Source of the DNA: Saururus chinensis
Taxonomy: Eukaryota; Streptophyta; Magnoliopsida; Piperales; Saururaceae
DNA: 64,000 bases
Assembly: GCA_035235625.1 (NCBI GenBank)
Contig: CP141142.1
Coordinates: 36,900,995 to 36,964,994, forward strand
Direction of reading: 5' to 3'
Part shown: piece after piece, positions 22,172 through 33,277 of the stretch
Numbering within the stretch: the first letter of the stretch is position 1
How the letters are laid out: each line of letters begins with the position of its first letter
Notes under the pieces: generated by a model
Told to the model about the DNA's origin: nothing
The model's database searches: none
The model's input: only the letters and a program-made list of their open reading frames with translations
Program-made: the position numbers and the translations under genes

Positions 22172-22460
22172 ATGGATAGGATTAGTATTTGCATCCATTA
22201 TAACGGAGAGGTAGGCAATGACAGAGTGTATATTGGTGGAATGGCATGATGAACATTCATCCGTCGGTGAGCTTCAGTGAATTGTTGGGGCAAGTCAAAG
22301 CACGACTTTCATCAATGGTAATGTCGGTTTGAAGTATTTAATTTCATGCTCCCAATCATCCATGATATATGAATTATAAGACAATGATGACCTCCAATCA
22401 GTGTTCTCCATTCATAAGAAGGCGAATAAGGAGGTGTTATCATTGTATGCAGAGATGAAA
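22172..22460 (+). pseudogene. MuDR-type transposase N-terminal remnant
   Basis: Starting at the ATG at 22172 the frame reads MDRISICIHYNGEVGN.. and then IGG, followed with frame changes by motifs resembling EL..V.ARLSSM, and NDDDLQSVFSI near the end. This pattern (a xxVxIxxxGx(I/V) strand, a YxGG turn, later a (N/D)D(D/E)DL motif) is that of the N-terminal domain of plant MULE (MuDR) transposases. It is broken by stops and shifts and truncated on the right by the long-LTR element at about 22478. It is a fossil; the catalytic domain is absent. Confidence 0.5.
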
Positions 22461-22903
22461 CAACCTGACAACGGTTGAAACCTGTGAAAACAGTTTATAA
22501 TTTAAAACATAACACATCATTTTTCCCATACAAATTTTTACTCATTTGATCAAATATTGTACGGACAAACCAAACATCTACAGGCGCTACTCGAAAACAA
22601 ACATACGAATAAATTGCTATGATCATAGACTTTAAATACAAATCTTTCCTAGGCATCCCTGAATGCAAGTTCCAAAACAGTCCACAGTCTGATCCAAACT
22701 AAAAGTCCAGAATACATAAACACCTAACTTCTCATCTCACCCAATACATGAGATCGTGGCACAAACATTACTCATAGTGAGTCAAGGATATACCTGAGTC
22801 AAAGGGAGTCAAACCACCTTGGAAATGAGCATCCATCTCCAGGAGCTCTCTGTCACAAACCCGCAAAAGCCTCCCGAACAATGGGGCTAAAAAGTAGGGT
22901 AAT

Positions 22904-22919
22904 GAGTATTTTCATCCTC
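22904..22919. repeat. Conserved LTR hairpin, decayed (E copy 1)
   Basis: GAGTAT-TTTC-ATCCTC, one substitution away from the perfect 6-bp stem seen in E copies 2 and 4. Confidence 0.7.
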
Positions 22920-23099
22920 AATAGGAAAATACCCAGTAGGGGAGTTCTAAACAACTCAACAAATCCATACATAGATGCGTTCATACAACTCAAACATGAA
23001 GCAAAGAAGCATATCATAATTATGCTCAAACGCATACAAACATGCCAAACAAACCATCGAATCAAACTTACACAAACACCCTTATTCAGGATCTTACAA

Positions 23100-23370
23100 A
23101 CTTACTCGTACCACCGTACGCTTACTCAACAACTTACACATACTTGTATGACCTTACTCGTACAATCATATGCTTACTCATAATAACTTACACATACTTA
23201 TACGACCTTACTTGTACAATCTTACTCAAAATCATACACTTACTGGCTTACTCAGAAACATACTCTTACAGCCTTACTCATACTCATACTCATACTCTTA
23301 TAGTCGTGTTCATACTCATACTCTTACAGTCGTGCTCATACTCATACTCGTACACATACTATTGACCACT
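23100..23370. repeat. Degenerate CTTACTCATAC repeat tract
   Basis: Short units such as CTTACTCGTAC, CTCATACTCATACTC and TTACAGTCGTGCTC are repeated with variation, producing Thr/Tyr/Ser-rich frames that are not genes. The same tract occurs in E copy 4 at about 41260-41570 and, in reverse complement, in copies at 30220-30350, 55620-55830 and 60460-60640. Confidence 0.85.
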
Positions 23371-23639
23371 AAAGCTCATTACAACTAATAAGCTCCAGCG
23401 TCGAAATGGAAAAGAATGCCACTAGGGCATCACCTTAACCTCCGGGGAGTGACTAGATGTCATGGACTTTTCCGAAGGTAAGACACACCAATGCTCATGG
23501 GGCACAAGATCAAACAGGTATGAGCAGGTCCATGATACTACTTACCTGAACACGCAAACATAAACACCCACACATAAGGGGTCATACAGTTGCCCACCAT
23601 AATGAGCTTTATAGTGTCATAGAATTGCCCACCATAATG

Positions 23640-23763
23640 GATCTTATAGTGCCAGTGCCACTTTTGGGCAGAAATCATATAGTGCCACTCTTGGGCGGAA
23701 TCATACAATGCCACTCTTGGGCAGAATCATACAATGCCACTCTTGGGTAAAATCATACAATGC
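23640..23763. repeat. GCCACTCTTGGGC tandem repeat
   Basis: About four units of roughly 26-28 bp with the core CATACAATGCCACTCTTGGG. Counterparts lie at 41850-41935 (copy 4) and, in reverse complement, at 29870-30000 and 55240-55370. Confidence 0.8.
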
Positions 23764-24745
23764 TCTAAACAGAGCATCAAAAGTCTGGGCTTATACAACA
23801 CACAAACCAAATCAAAAACATACATTACTCTCAACAAAGCATCAGACGTCTGGGCTTCATATAACACATAGACTAAATTGGAAACATACATTGCTCCCAA
23901 CAGAGCATTAGATGTCCGATACTCTATACAACACTCAGACAACATCCCGCAGGATAAACACCATGGCAAGACATGAGAAATGCTCAGCCAATTCATTTCA
24001 GCAGGCTTAAACATAGAACTTAATCCATCAAACCCTCAGGTCTCAAACTCACAACGCTATCATTAGCTTTCTTATAATTCAAGTTTGAATTAAGTACATT
24101 ATGCGGTATAATTATGTTAAACAAACTCATAGTCCCCGACTGATCAAACCGAAGCTGAGCCCGATCGAAACCCTAGTTCGTCAGGGTAGCAAACTTCACT
24201 TAACCCGTCCATATCATGATCAACTCATCGTACATCAAATCCTTACATTCTTACATACTCCTCCATCCACCTTATGGCCAAAACATCTTACACAAATGTT
24301 AGCAAACTAAGCTCCTCAGAGCCAAACCCAGTTATCACCCTCTTACTTATGCCTCACTTATTATGCTTACTTTTCACTTTATAATTTGTACATTATGCTT
24401 GTACAATTATGCACACTCTTACTGTCCGACAATCCCCTAGCATACGATCCAACCCAAACCGATCCATTCTAATCCTCGCCCGTCAATCTTATCTCCTCTA
24501 TCTTCTGTCATACGCTTACACATCCATATTCATATCCATATCAAACACTGTCACTTCTTACCATCCATAGCCCATACCTTTGCCCACATGCACATACACA
24601 TATCCATAGCATAGGCAAATAGCCATCATACATACGTATGTCTATCACACATATGTATAACATACACATGCGTAGCTTACAAACATGCTCGCTAGCCATC
24701 ACTAGCGCATACATACATATCCATATACATAGCTTACCAACATAC

Positions 24746-24919
24746 TCACTAGCCGTCACTAGCACAAACATAAACATCCATACTCGCTAGCCATCACTAG
24801 CACAAACATAAACATCCATACTCGCTAGCCATCACTAGCACAAACATAAACATCCATACTCGCTAGCCATCACTAGCACAAACATAAACATCCATACTCG
24901 CTAGCCATCACTAACATAT
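24746..24919. repeat. 38-bp tandem array of GCTAG hairpins
   Basis: Units begin at 24746, 24784, 24822, 24860 and 24898 with an exact 38-bp period; those at 24784, 24822 and 24860 look identical. Each holds GCTAG-CCATCA-CTAGC, a perfect 5-bp palindrome with a 6-base loop. Looser copies of the same hairpin continue to about 25180, and a diverged array of it sits in E copy 4 (42800-43115). Confidence 0.92.
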
Positions 24920-27042
24920 ACATACACATATGAAGCTTACCGACAAACACGCTAGCCATCACTAGCACAAATAGATCCCACATACGTAGCTTACAAACAT
25001 GCACGCTAGCCATCACTAGCACATACATATCCCACATACATAGCTTATAAACATACACACTAGCCATCACTAGCACAAACAGATCTCACATATGCAGCTT
25101 ACAAACATGCACACTAGCCATCACTATCACATACATACACATACGAAGCTTACCAACAAACACACTAGCCATCACTAACACATACATACTTCAAACATAC
25201 TTACAACCAACATGCATGTCATATGCATTTCAACATGGCATAATTCATCTTCTTACATCATGCAAACGGATCATAATCTAACATCCATAGCATTCAATCA
25301 TATAGTCCTAGCATGTTGCTACTCATTCAAAGCATGCTATCATGAAATTATGAGTTCAAAGCTCCCCTACCTCGTAATCATGACGTTTGATGGCTAGCAC
25401 ATGACGGCGGCGGAGTTGGCGGCCAAAAGCTTTGCCAAGTTGAGAGAGTTGTTGTCTTGAGGATTTTAGAAAGTGCCGGAAATAATCACGGCCAAATGGG
25501 GTGTCAAAAGTCAATGCGGTAAAATCCGCGATCCACGGCAGCACAATAGGGCAGCCGGGAGAAATGTCATGCTAGCATAAGTGGCGGTGTGACCATAAGT
25601 CAAGGGTGTACTCACTAAAGATCGGCCGGTGGCTAAGATGTACTCGGCCGGCCTCAAGACTTCGAAATCGGCCGTGGACAACACCCAACGGCGACGATTT
25701 TGCTTCAACAAGGGCCCACATAAGGGCGGAGAGCATAGGGCGATGCTCGAGGACAAAGGAGAGGTGGTGGATGGCTCTGGTGTCAACTCTATTTGGTGAC
25801 AGAGCCATCCGATGATCGGGTGGAGCAAAAGTGGCGCCTAAGCCCTAAAACGCACGCGTGGCCACATGCACACGCTGCCAAAAAGGACCACTCTAGGGGG
25901 AGATGGGTTAGACGGTAGCAGCCCAAGGCCCACAAAAGGGCAACTGAGCTATGGCTAGGAGGTGGTGGCCGATTTGAGCGGTGACATCGCCAATCGCCAC
26001 CCACAACCAATACATTTGGTGCGGGAAGCTATGCATCTCGCACGGTATAGGTCAAAGGCTAGCGGCCCATTCCGAGTGGAGGTATAATCGGGCCAAGTGG
26101 GGTTGACCCTCACTATCGCTGAGCCAGGGCAAAGCCCACGATGGCCAAATGGCCCACGGCTCGCTGATGGCAACGACCCGAGATGCACCCAAAGCGTCTA
26201 ATCGAGCGTAGTAAGACAATAGGGGGCAAAGTGGGGTCGGAAACGGTAACCCCCTATCGACACTAGGTCGAGGTAGGCTGGACGGAGTCCATCTGGTGGC
26301 CGAACGATGACCGGAAATACACCGGTGTCTAAAAAAACTTCATAGACGGTGAAATAAAAATATAACCAAAATCAGACCAAATTATCGGTAGCTCACAGTG
26401 GAGCAAAGAAGGCATGGCGGTGGCTCTAGCCAGCGCCTATGGGTTCCTAGTGGCCAACCAAACATAAGTCTAGTTGAGGGTAGTTGCAAACAACATCAAA
26501 ATCGCACCCCCACGACTCAAAAACGAGATTTGAAGGAGAGAAAAACCGAAGAAAAGTTTGGTACCTCATGGAGGAGCGAAGAGGCCATGGCGGCAGTCAT
26601 AGCCAGTACCTACGGGCTCGTGGCAGTGAGACAAAGAGTATCACGGCAAGAACCGGCAGAATCAGATGACAGAGGAGGGAGAACAGAGCGACCAGAATCT
26701 CACCCGGGTTTTCTCACAAAACTACTGGACGTGAAAAACTTCTGGAAGTCGAAAACTTACTAAAATCCGATCTTCGAATTTCATCTTATATATATATATA
26801 TTTTTATTTTTACATTTATGTACCCAATATGCGTTCAGCTCCCGGTTACGCGTTGTAGCTCCAAAATTCGTATCGTAAGCGCGTGGCGAAGCTTACGGCC
26901 CATGACTAAGCCCCACACCCAACTCTATAAGTATAAATAATAGAGAAAATACACAAATATGAATACGCCGAAACGTCACATTTTTTTGCCAAAAATGACC
27001 ATAAAAATGGCAAGAAAATCATAGAAAAATTGGGGATCTTAC

Positions 27043-28137
27043 ATTCTTCTCTCCTTGGAAAAATTTTGTTCCCAAAATTTCACGATCAACTTACAATGTA
27101 GAGCTGAAATAACAAATACCTCGGGGTATCTCTCTCTCATATCCGCCTGAACATCTCAAGTCACTATCTCAAGAATATCATATTTTCCACATGATGACCT
27201 TTGTCATCCATAACTTACCTTGTCCATCAAAGGATTTGACTGAAGTGATTTGCAACTCAAACCAGAGATCACTTCGCCTCAAATTAGCATAACTCTCATA
27301 TCAACTTTGAGCTATCTGAAGCCATTGCCTAACTAACTTCAACTTGTCTGCACAAAGCTAGACAATTCACGCATCTACAACTCACTTACTTCGGCCCAAC
27401 ATGTCGGCAAATCAAAATGTCCTTTAATACAAGACTCCCAAGGGTCATCCAATCTAAGCAAGAGACTTATTCTCAAAAGTCGCTCAGTTACACATACGAT
27501 GTCGATGCATAAAAGTAGGGATACAACCTACTTATTCACCGACAAATCCAACGTACCCCCAAGACCATACTCTTGGTCAAACCATCCTCTTAATCTCAAG
27601 TTCTTATAACTCATACTTGAATTTGTTCCACTCTAGCAGTCATCCCGCATGATGCCCTAGAGGTACAGTGCATGAAGCACTAACTCAACGAACTCCACCA
27701 TTCTCTTCGGCTGAAAACACGGTAAGTCATCAGAGAACATGTTCAAAAAATTTCTGACAATGTCTAGCTCTTCTAGACTAATTCCTGAGATTGCTTCTCA
27801 ACAACTCGCCAAAAGGCTATGCAACCTTTAGTCGTGCATCACCTAACCTTAATGGTTCACCCAAAGCATAAGGATGACCATTTTTAAACACCCTGGATAC
27901 AACATTCAAACCTTCAGGGTACACAAACATCACTTGTTTCTTATGACGGTTTACCACTACTCTCTGAGCAGTCAACCAATCATCAAAACCACACCAAACT
28001 CACACCCTCCTTCCTCAAAATCGTAACCACCACACTCACTAGTGTCAAAGTAGTGACCTCAAAGGCCGTCTACAATCTTGGAGGCTCAAAATCTCATCCT
28101 TTTAACAACTCTTAACCCCTAAAAGACCATCTTTTTT
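27043..28137 (-). pseudogene. Degenerate gypsy pol remnant (copy 1 interior)
   Basis: Reading the minus strand from about 28020 down gives a protease-to-RT stretch: FDDWLTAQRVVV, then HKKQVMFVYPEG (compare the DWL..H.A..D.. segment after the aspartic protease of Ty3/gypsy), then the RT entry motif (LNMFSDDLPC and PKRMVEFV). It then jumps, with stops, to the end of the integrase region (RSYAN-like ANLRRSDLWFE and YGLG-like pieces) and a terminal FWEQNFSKERRM just before the LTR start at 27042. Most of RT, RNase H and integrase is deleted and several stops interrupt what remains. The order protease, RT, integrase and the closing segment support Ty3/gypsy. It is inactive. Confidence 0.65.
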
Positions 28138-28139
28138 AG

Positions 28140-30927
28140 GGTTTGGCTGTGACAACACATGCATATGTTGTTCGATAGCCGATCCCGGTCATGAGTTGTT
28201 GGATCCAGCGTCCATCGGCTTGAGTTTCATGGGAACGGACCGACAACCTGCCCCTTTTTGCCAACCATTTTCCACGCGTGCTTGTGGTCGTGTGTGTAGC
28301 TTAAGTTAAGGGCATCGCCCTTGCAACATTTGATGATGGATCGACACCACCACTAGGCAATATTGTCGTTAAAGCTCTTTTCTGTCTCTCCCATGTCCGT
28401 GTGTACGTAACCAAGCCTTTTGCCCTTTTGTGAGGCCTCGACATTGCGAAATTGTTGCCGTTAGATGTGGTATGCGGTCGATTTTAGCGTCTGGCTTTAA
28501 TCAAGTATTTTTAACCGTTGGCCGACCTCCAATCAATCACCTCCCATTCTATGGTCGTTGTTATTTATAGTGGCATGACCTTGTGTCCGGCCACCTTAGT
28601 GAGCCCAACCTTTTGCTTCGAGTGAAATTAGTCTAACTCTATCAAGATTAATTCCAGCACCTCTGAAAATCCTTGGGATAACAAATCTATCAGTGCGATG
28701 CTTTTGGTTGCCGATTCTGCCATCGATGCTGCCACCATCGTGCGCTTGCCATCAAATTCAAATGGATTACGAGGTAGGGGACCTTGAACTCGTAATTTCA
28801 TTATAACATGCTTTGATTGTGTAGTAGCATGCTAAGAGTTTATAACTTATTTATTTGCATGTTAATGCTAATTAAATGAGCATGCTCTATATTTGTGAAT
28901 CTTGCATATGTTAGCGAGGACTAAAGGTATGAAAGTAAGTAGTTGGTGAATTATATGTATGTGATTTGAGTATGTGATAAATATGTGTGATTGATGGGCA
29001 CGAGTAGGAGTGTTTGATTGTAAGTTTGTCGAAAGGGTACTTCATGGGCTATGACGTGGAAACTGTGATCATATGTCGGGAGAGGAAAGACGTAAGATTG
29101 ACAGGCGAATGTTAGATTTGATGAGATTAAAGAATTGGTTTTGATTGAGTCGGGTGGTATGTTGGATCAATGAGCAAAAGACCTAAGCGATGTAAGGATT
29201 TGGAAGATTTAAGGTTCTTAACATATGTGGTAATTTATGAATTTGTGAGAGTGGACAACATAATTGTACCCGCATAATGTATGTAATATGAATTGTAATG
29301 AAAGAATAATGAGTAAGGAATTAGTAAGGGTTTGATGACGGAACTTAGATTTAAAGGATTCCATTTAAGGAGTTCGAGTAAGATGTTTTGGTTTTAAGGC
29401 GGATGGTGCAAGATGTAAGGCTATAAGTATATCATGGTAAGCGTATGCTGACATGGAATTCGAGTTTGACAAGTAAGGTTATGTAGAGATTTGTAAGACT
29501 ATAAGAGTAAGAGTGAGTTCTAAGTACGATTGGATGAGTTGAGTTGGAGTATGTTACGCTTGTGGACTAAGGCTTCAGAACCAGTGTGGTTCTAGCTTGG
29601 TCGACTGAAGAAAGTAAGACGAAAGTGGCTCCGAACACAATTGTGCATGCATAAGTTACCTAATATGAACTTGAATGGTAAGTAACCCTAATTTGATAAT
29701 GTTGTGAGTTTGAGACTGAGGGTTTCGACGGATTAAGTTCCGTTTTTGAGCCAGTCGATAAGTAATTAATTGACCTAGTCTAGCCATGGTGTTATCTTGC
29801 GAGATTTAGTCTTGGTGCTATATTTTGGCCCAAACTTTGATGCACTGTTGAGAGCGTTATAAGTTTCTGCCCTTTATGGGCACTATATGTATTTTTGCCT
29901 ACAGATGACACTGGATGTTCCGCCCAAGAGTGGCACTATAAGATTCCTACCCAAGAGTGGCACCCTATATTTTCCGCCCTTAGTTGGCACTGTATGGCCC
30001 CAGAGAGTGGGCATTTGCGCTCTCAAGTAAGTAGTATTATGGATTTGCTCTTACTTGTTTGATCTTGTGCCCCATGAGCATAAGTGTGCCTTACCTTTGG
30101 AAAAGTCCATGGCGTATAGTTGCTCCCCGAAGGTTAAGGTGACGCCCCAGTGACATTCCATTCCTTTATGACACTGGAGCTTATTAATTATAATGAGCTT
30201 CAGTTGTCAGTAGTATGTGTACGATAGTTAGAGTAAGTTATATGCATCAGATTTTGAGTAAGTGGTATGTGTAAGATTCATAGTAAGTGTAAGTGTGAGC
30301 TTCTAAGGAAGATGTAAGAGTATACTACTAGAGTAAGTGTAAGTTCATCCAGTATGATCGTATGTGTGTAACACTTTATTTATGTTTCATATTTTCATGC
30401 TTCATGTGTGATTGCATGAATGCATCTATGTATGAATTTACGAAGTTCATTGATTTATTTCCCCTACTAGGTATTTTTCTACTGAGTATGAAAATACTCA
30501 CTTACTCTATTTTTAGCCCCTTTGTCTAGAGGCTTTTGCAGGTCGATCAGTAGCTTTTTGGACTTGACTATTCCCCACGATGGACTATTTTTACTTGACC
30601 TTGAGTACAACGGACTTGTGTGAAGCTATGTGGATTTTTGTGCCACGATCTCATGTATTGATTAAGGTGAGCATTAAATATGTTATTCTTCTGGACTTGT
30701 GCATATATGTATGAATCAGAAAGACCATGGCCATGGCGGGTTTTACCTTTATGTTTTTGTTTTGGGTCATGCCTGAGAATGTTGGTTTGCTGTAAGATGA
30801 ATTAATTTATGAAAATTGTATTCACACGTTTTGATTTTAGTTATTTGATTTGATTTACATCTGTATTTTGAAATAAAATATTTGTAAAATTTTCAATTAA
30901 ATGTAAGAAAAAACCTCGGGCATGACA
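28140..30927 (+). mobile_element. Family E, copy 2 (partial LTR, opposite orientation)
   Basis: Plus-sense 3' part of the same long LTR. It shows TGGATTACGAGGTAGGGG-like sequence near 28765, the GAGTTTGAGACTGAGGGTTTCGACGG phrase (in parts, 29705), CACTATATG and CCCAAGAGTGGCAC repeats (29875-30000), TCTTGTGCCCCATGAGCAT (30064), GGAGCTTATTAATTATAATG (30176), the hairpin GAGTAT-GAAA-ATACTC (30484-30499), and the end AACCTCGGGCATGACA at 30927. The 5' half is missing. It faces copy 1 tail to tail around the pol remnant. Confidence 0.65.
30484..30499. repeat. Conserved LTR hairpin (E copy 2)
   Basis: GAGTAT-GAAA-ATACTC, a perfect 6-bp stem with a GAAA tetraloop, preceded by CTACT on the sense strand. 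It lies about 430 bp from the LTR 3' end. Confidence 0.85.
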
Positions 30928-31350
30928 ATAGGAAACATACTCTTCCGCTACATCACGGGGTGTAGCAGAAGGGTACACCTCTATCACGTCATTCAATGAT
31001 GCCAGGGTATAGGTCACATCTGTGTCGATCGATATCACAATCAAGGTATTGACTCGACTTTCTTCCTTGCTACCACCTGCAGGCGTAGCATGGGAGTAGA
31101 GGATTGTGGAGTCGTCTGAGTTCGAAATCTCGATAATCATAGGGTCCTCTCTACACCTTGCCCTCGTTAGAAAGGGTAATTTGTGCACTGGGTAGTTGAA
31201 TAAGGAGCTCACGATGTGCCTCATCCTTGACTTACCCATTTGCTTTATTTTAAATAGAACACACAAAATTATTTAACTTAAAATAAAATAAGTACAACAC
31301 TAATATTTATGCTAACCATTTAGTTACTCATTTATAGACTATCGTACCTT
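30928..31350 (-). pseudogene. 5' internal (gag-side) remnant of LTR element A
   Basis: Internal sequence directly downstream (minus sense) of the primer site of LTR A. An open minus-strand frame starts at 31266 and is open until it runs into E copy 2 at about 30927 (ending ..EYVSYCHARG before the junction). I see no zinc knuckle or protease motif, so calling it gag rests on position only. It is truncated by copy 2; the rest of the element is absent from this side. Confidence 0.4.
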
Positions 31351-31366
31351 GGGCTTTGATACCAAT
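31351..31366 (-). promoter_or_regulatory. tRNA-iMet primer binding site of LTR A
   Basis: On the minus strand the bases right after the LTR end GGGGCGTAACA read ATTGGTATCAAAGCCC. TGGTATCAAAGC matches the plant initiator-Met tRNA primer site TGGTATCAGAGC at 11 of 12 positions, with the usual two-base gap after the LTR. This fixes LTR A as a 5' LTR with sense on minus. Confidence 0.85.
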
Positions 31367-33018
31367 TGTTACGCCCCTACTTTTTAGATTAATTTAAAAG
31401 TTAAAATTTCGTAAAATTTGTAAGTGAAGAGGGAAAAACCTTTAAAAATATTAAAGTTCAAAAGTATAAAATTTCAAAATTAAGGGCTATACACGCCATA
31501 AAATCATATCAGCATAAATATACAATGTACACAAATATATAGTTATGCTAAATCTGGCATATCAAGCCCTTTTTCCAAGGACTGATTTGCTATAGCCCCA
31601 AACTGGTATCTACACCTACAATATCTGGGGGTGGGTGAGTATAAAGTTTTATACCTAGTAGGTAGCATTAAATTTTACTAAAATGCTGAGATAAAATAAA
31701 TCATATATAAAATTCATAACTTAGAATTTAAAGTCAAACTACTTTCATTGCTTAAAACAACTACATTTCATTCACAGAATGTCACCGATATTAAAATGAC
31801 ATATATTTGTGCTCATGGGGCAACAAGATCGAAGAAGGGGGGTTTTCCCATGATACCCCAACTTCTGAGCTCGCTAAAAGCCTTATTAGGCAGTATCTAG
31901 GAGTAATAAACTCCGATAGTTCTTTTATTGTGTGGCAAAGAACTACCCTTCAAATTCTAAATTTTTAAAATAAATGAAATAATCAAATGATATTTAAATA
32001 ATTGGTGCTTAAAAAAATCTTGTTAAGGACGGACATTCGTCCAAACCCTAATGGTATTTTAAACCCGTTAGAAGTAAACCTTAGTGTATAACTTGAAGGC
32101 AGTTTGAAAAATGGAACTTAGCCCTGACACGAAAATAGGATTTAGAACTACCTACAGTCGTGAGGCCTTCGCTCGTTGTCGGCGTAAGTGCAGTGGCAGC
32201 ACCTCCCTTTGCATTGAGATAATCTCCTAGTCCGGCTTGAGTAGAACCTCCCCTAGTGTTATGACGATCTCCGCTTCTAGCCTGAGAGTGGCGGACAGGG
32301 TCTCCCCTTGCCTTGGGTAGTTTCCTCCTTTTAGAGAGGCTAACTTGAAAAAATGACCCACTCTCGACGTAGGGCACCCTCAAATTAGCTAGAATGGGTT
32401 TTTGAACGGAAGAAAATAGGAAAGAAACAACTTAGAAATGCGCATTTAACTCTTAAAAGCGGGCATACACCAAAGAAAAGGAGAGGAGGAAGGGGTTGGG
32501 GCAAGTTGAACCCCCCTTCCCTCTCCTTTTATAGACCAAAGGGCTTGCTGAATGCACGACATGTGTCATGCATCTAGCGGTTGTAGGAGCCATATTGTCT
32601 AAACCGCAGGCTAACCTGCCATTGTTTGTGTTAGCTCTTAGCGTGCTGATGCAAAAATCATTTTTTTTTTTCAAAACTCGATAACTCTCTACCTTTTAAT
32701 TGGAATAGCGCGTACTTCGCGCTTGGGACTCATATGACAAGCCCTTTGAAACATGACCACACAAGGGTATGTTTCCTCACAAATGCAATGTGGGTCCCAC
32801 CCATGACATGCTTAATGTGGTTGTAGCCTATGATCCCGGTGTCAAAAATTTGCATGCTTGGGCTCGTTAGAATTGTCTCTTCAAACCCTATGAACAATCT
32901 AAAAGGTTTAAAAGAAGAGTGGGGCTAAAACAATGTCAATTTGATAGACAAAGTGTGTTGGTTCGAAAACTCAAAATAGGTTCAAAGGTTTATTTTCTAA
33001 AAATTTTGGGGTGTTACA
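31367..33018 (-). mobile_element. LTR 'A' (5' LTR of a gypsy-type element)
   Basis: A 1652-bp LTR with ends TGTTACGCCCC (31367) and GGGGTGTTACA (33018), sense on minus. It is followed on the sense side by a primer binding site. Shared lineage motifs: the inverted repeat GTATAAA-GT-TTTATAC (31639-31654) followed by CTAGTAG, and GCTCATGGGGCAACAAGATC (31811-31830). A reverse-strand TCTATAAAAGG near 32530 is a good TATA box. The middle (32190-32420) carries CTCCCCTTGCCTTGGG-like units and CCCTCAAATTAGCTAGAAT then TTTTTGAACGGAAGA, shared with LTRs B and C. Confidence 0.75.
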
Positions 33019-33277
33019 CCAACAAGTGGAGAGAGGCTGGGAACGATTGCTGGTCTAGGCAAAGCCAACTCAGGTGGCTGATGGTGGTTTTTGGTTGTGA
33101 CAATGCACCAGAGGAAAAATAGAGCTGGGACGGCTAAATTTTTACGGGCAGAGCAGAGCTAGCAAGTAGAGGAGAGGAATGGGGGTCGGAGGCAGGAGGT
33201 TGCTGGGTGGTGCAAGCCCTAGTTGTTGTGGGCCATGGCAGAGCCATCAATGGCCTGCTGGGCCTTGCCGGGCTATG
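33019..33277 (-). mobile_element. Family E, copy 3, left part
   Basis: GC-rich GTGG/GGCAGAGC-type sequence like the GC-rich part of E copies 1 and 4 (44300-45100), lying between LTR A and LTR B. It appears to continue after LTR B at 37049, which makes B an insertion into this copy. The link rests on composition and on the shared target duplication of B. Confidence 0.45.

Larger units (their letters stand above)
22478..27042 (-). mobile_element. Long-LTR gypsy family E, copy 1 (LTR)
   Basis: LTR of a Ty3/gypsy element, sense strand minus. It aligns over its length with 40510-45481: the shared phrases AACAGTTTATAATTTAAAAC, CGCTACTCGAAAACA, TCCATCTCCAGGAGCTCT, GAGCATCAGACGTCTGG and AGCCCCACACCCAACTCTA occur in the same order. 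The sense-strand start is TGTAAGATCCCC at 27042, directly after gypsy polyprotein-end sequence, which fixes the orientation. The expected 3' end (TGTAACGCTCGAGG-like on plus) is missing, so about 100 bp are lost at 22478. Internal parts, left to right on plus: degenerate CTCATAC repeats (23100-23370), CACTCTTGGGC repeats (23650-23760), GCTAGCCATCACTAGC hairpin array (24740-25180), then a more GC-rich segment (25400-26700). Confidence 0.7.

Noticed and set aside
23042..23388. Thr/Tyr/Ser repeat protein frames (also 41106-41588)
   Set aside because: They translate the CTCATAC repeat tract in all frames; the same tract exists in both orientations in several LTRs.
24746..25180. CRISPR-like spaced repeats
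   Set aside because: Units are plain tandem repeats with no unique spacers, inside a plant retrotransposon LTR; no cas genes are expected or seen.
30841..31266. 141-codon minus-strand frame as a host gene
   Set aside because: It starts just inside the primer site of LTR A and its last 29 codons run into another retroelement, so it is element-derived.
31362..33023. CCAAT/CCAAC as a target duplication making LTR A a solo LTR
   Set aside because: CCAAT is part of the sequence leading into the tRNA-iMet primer site, so the LTR is joined to its interior on that side and the match is chance.
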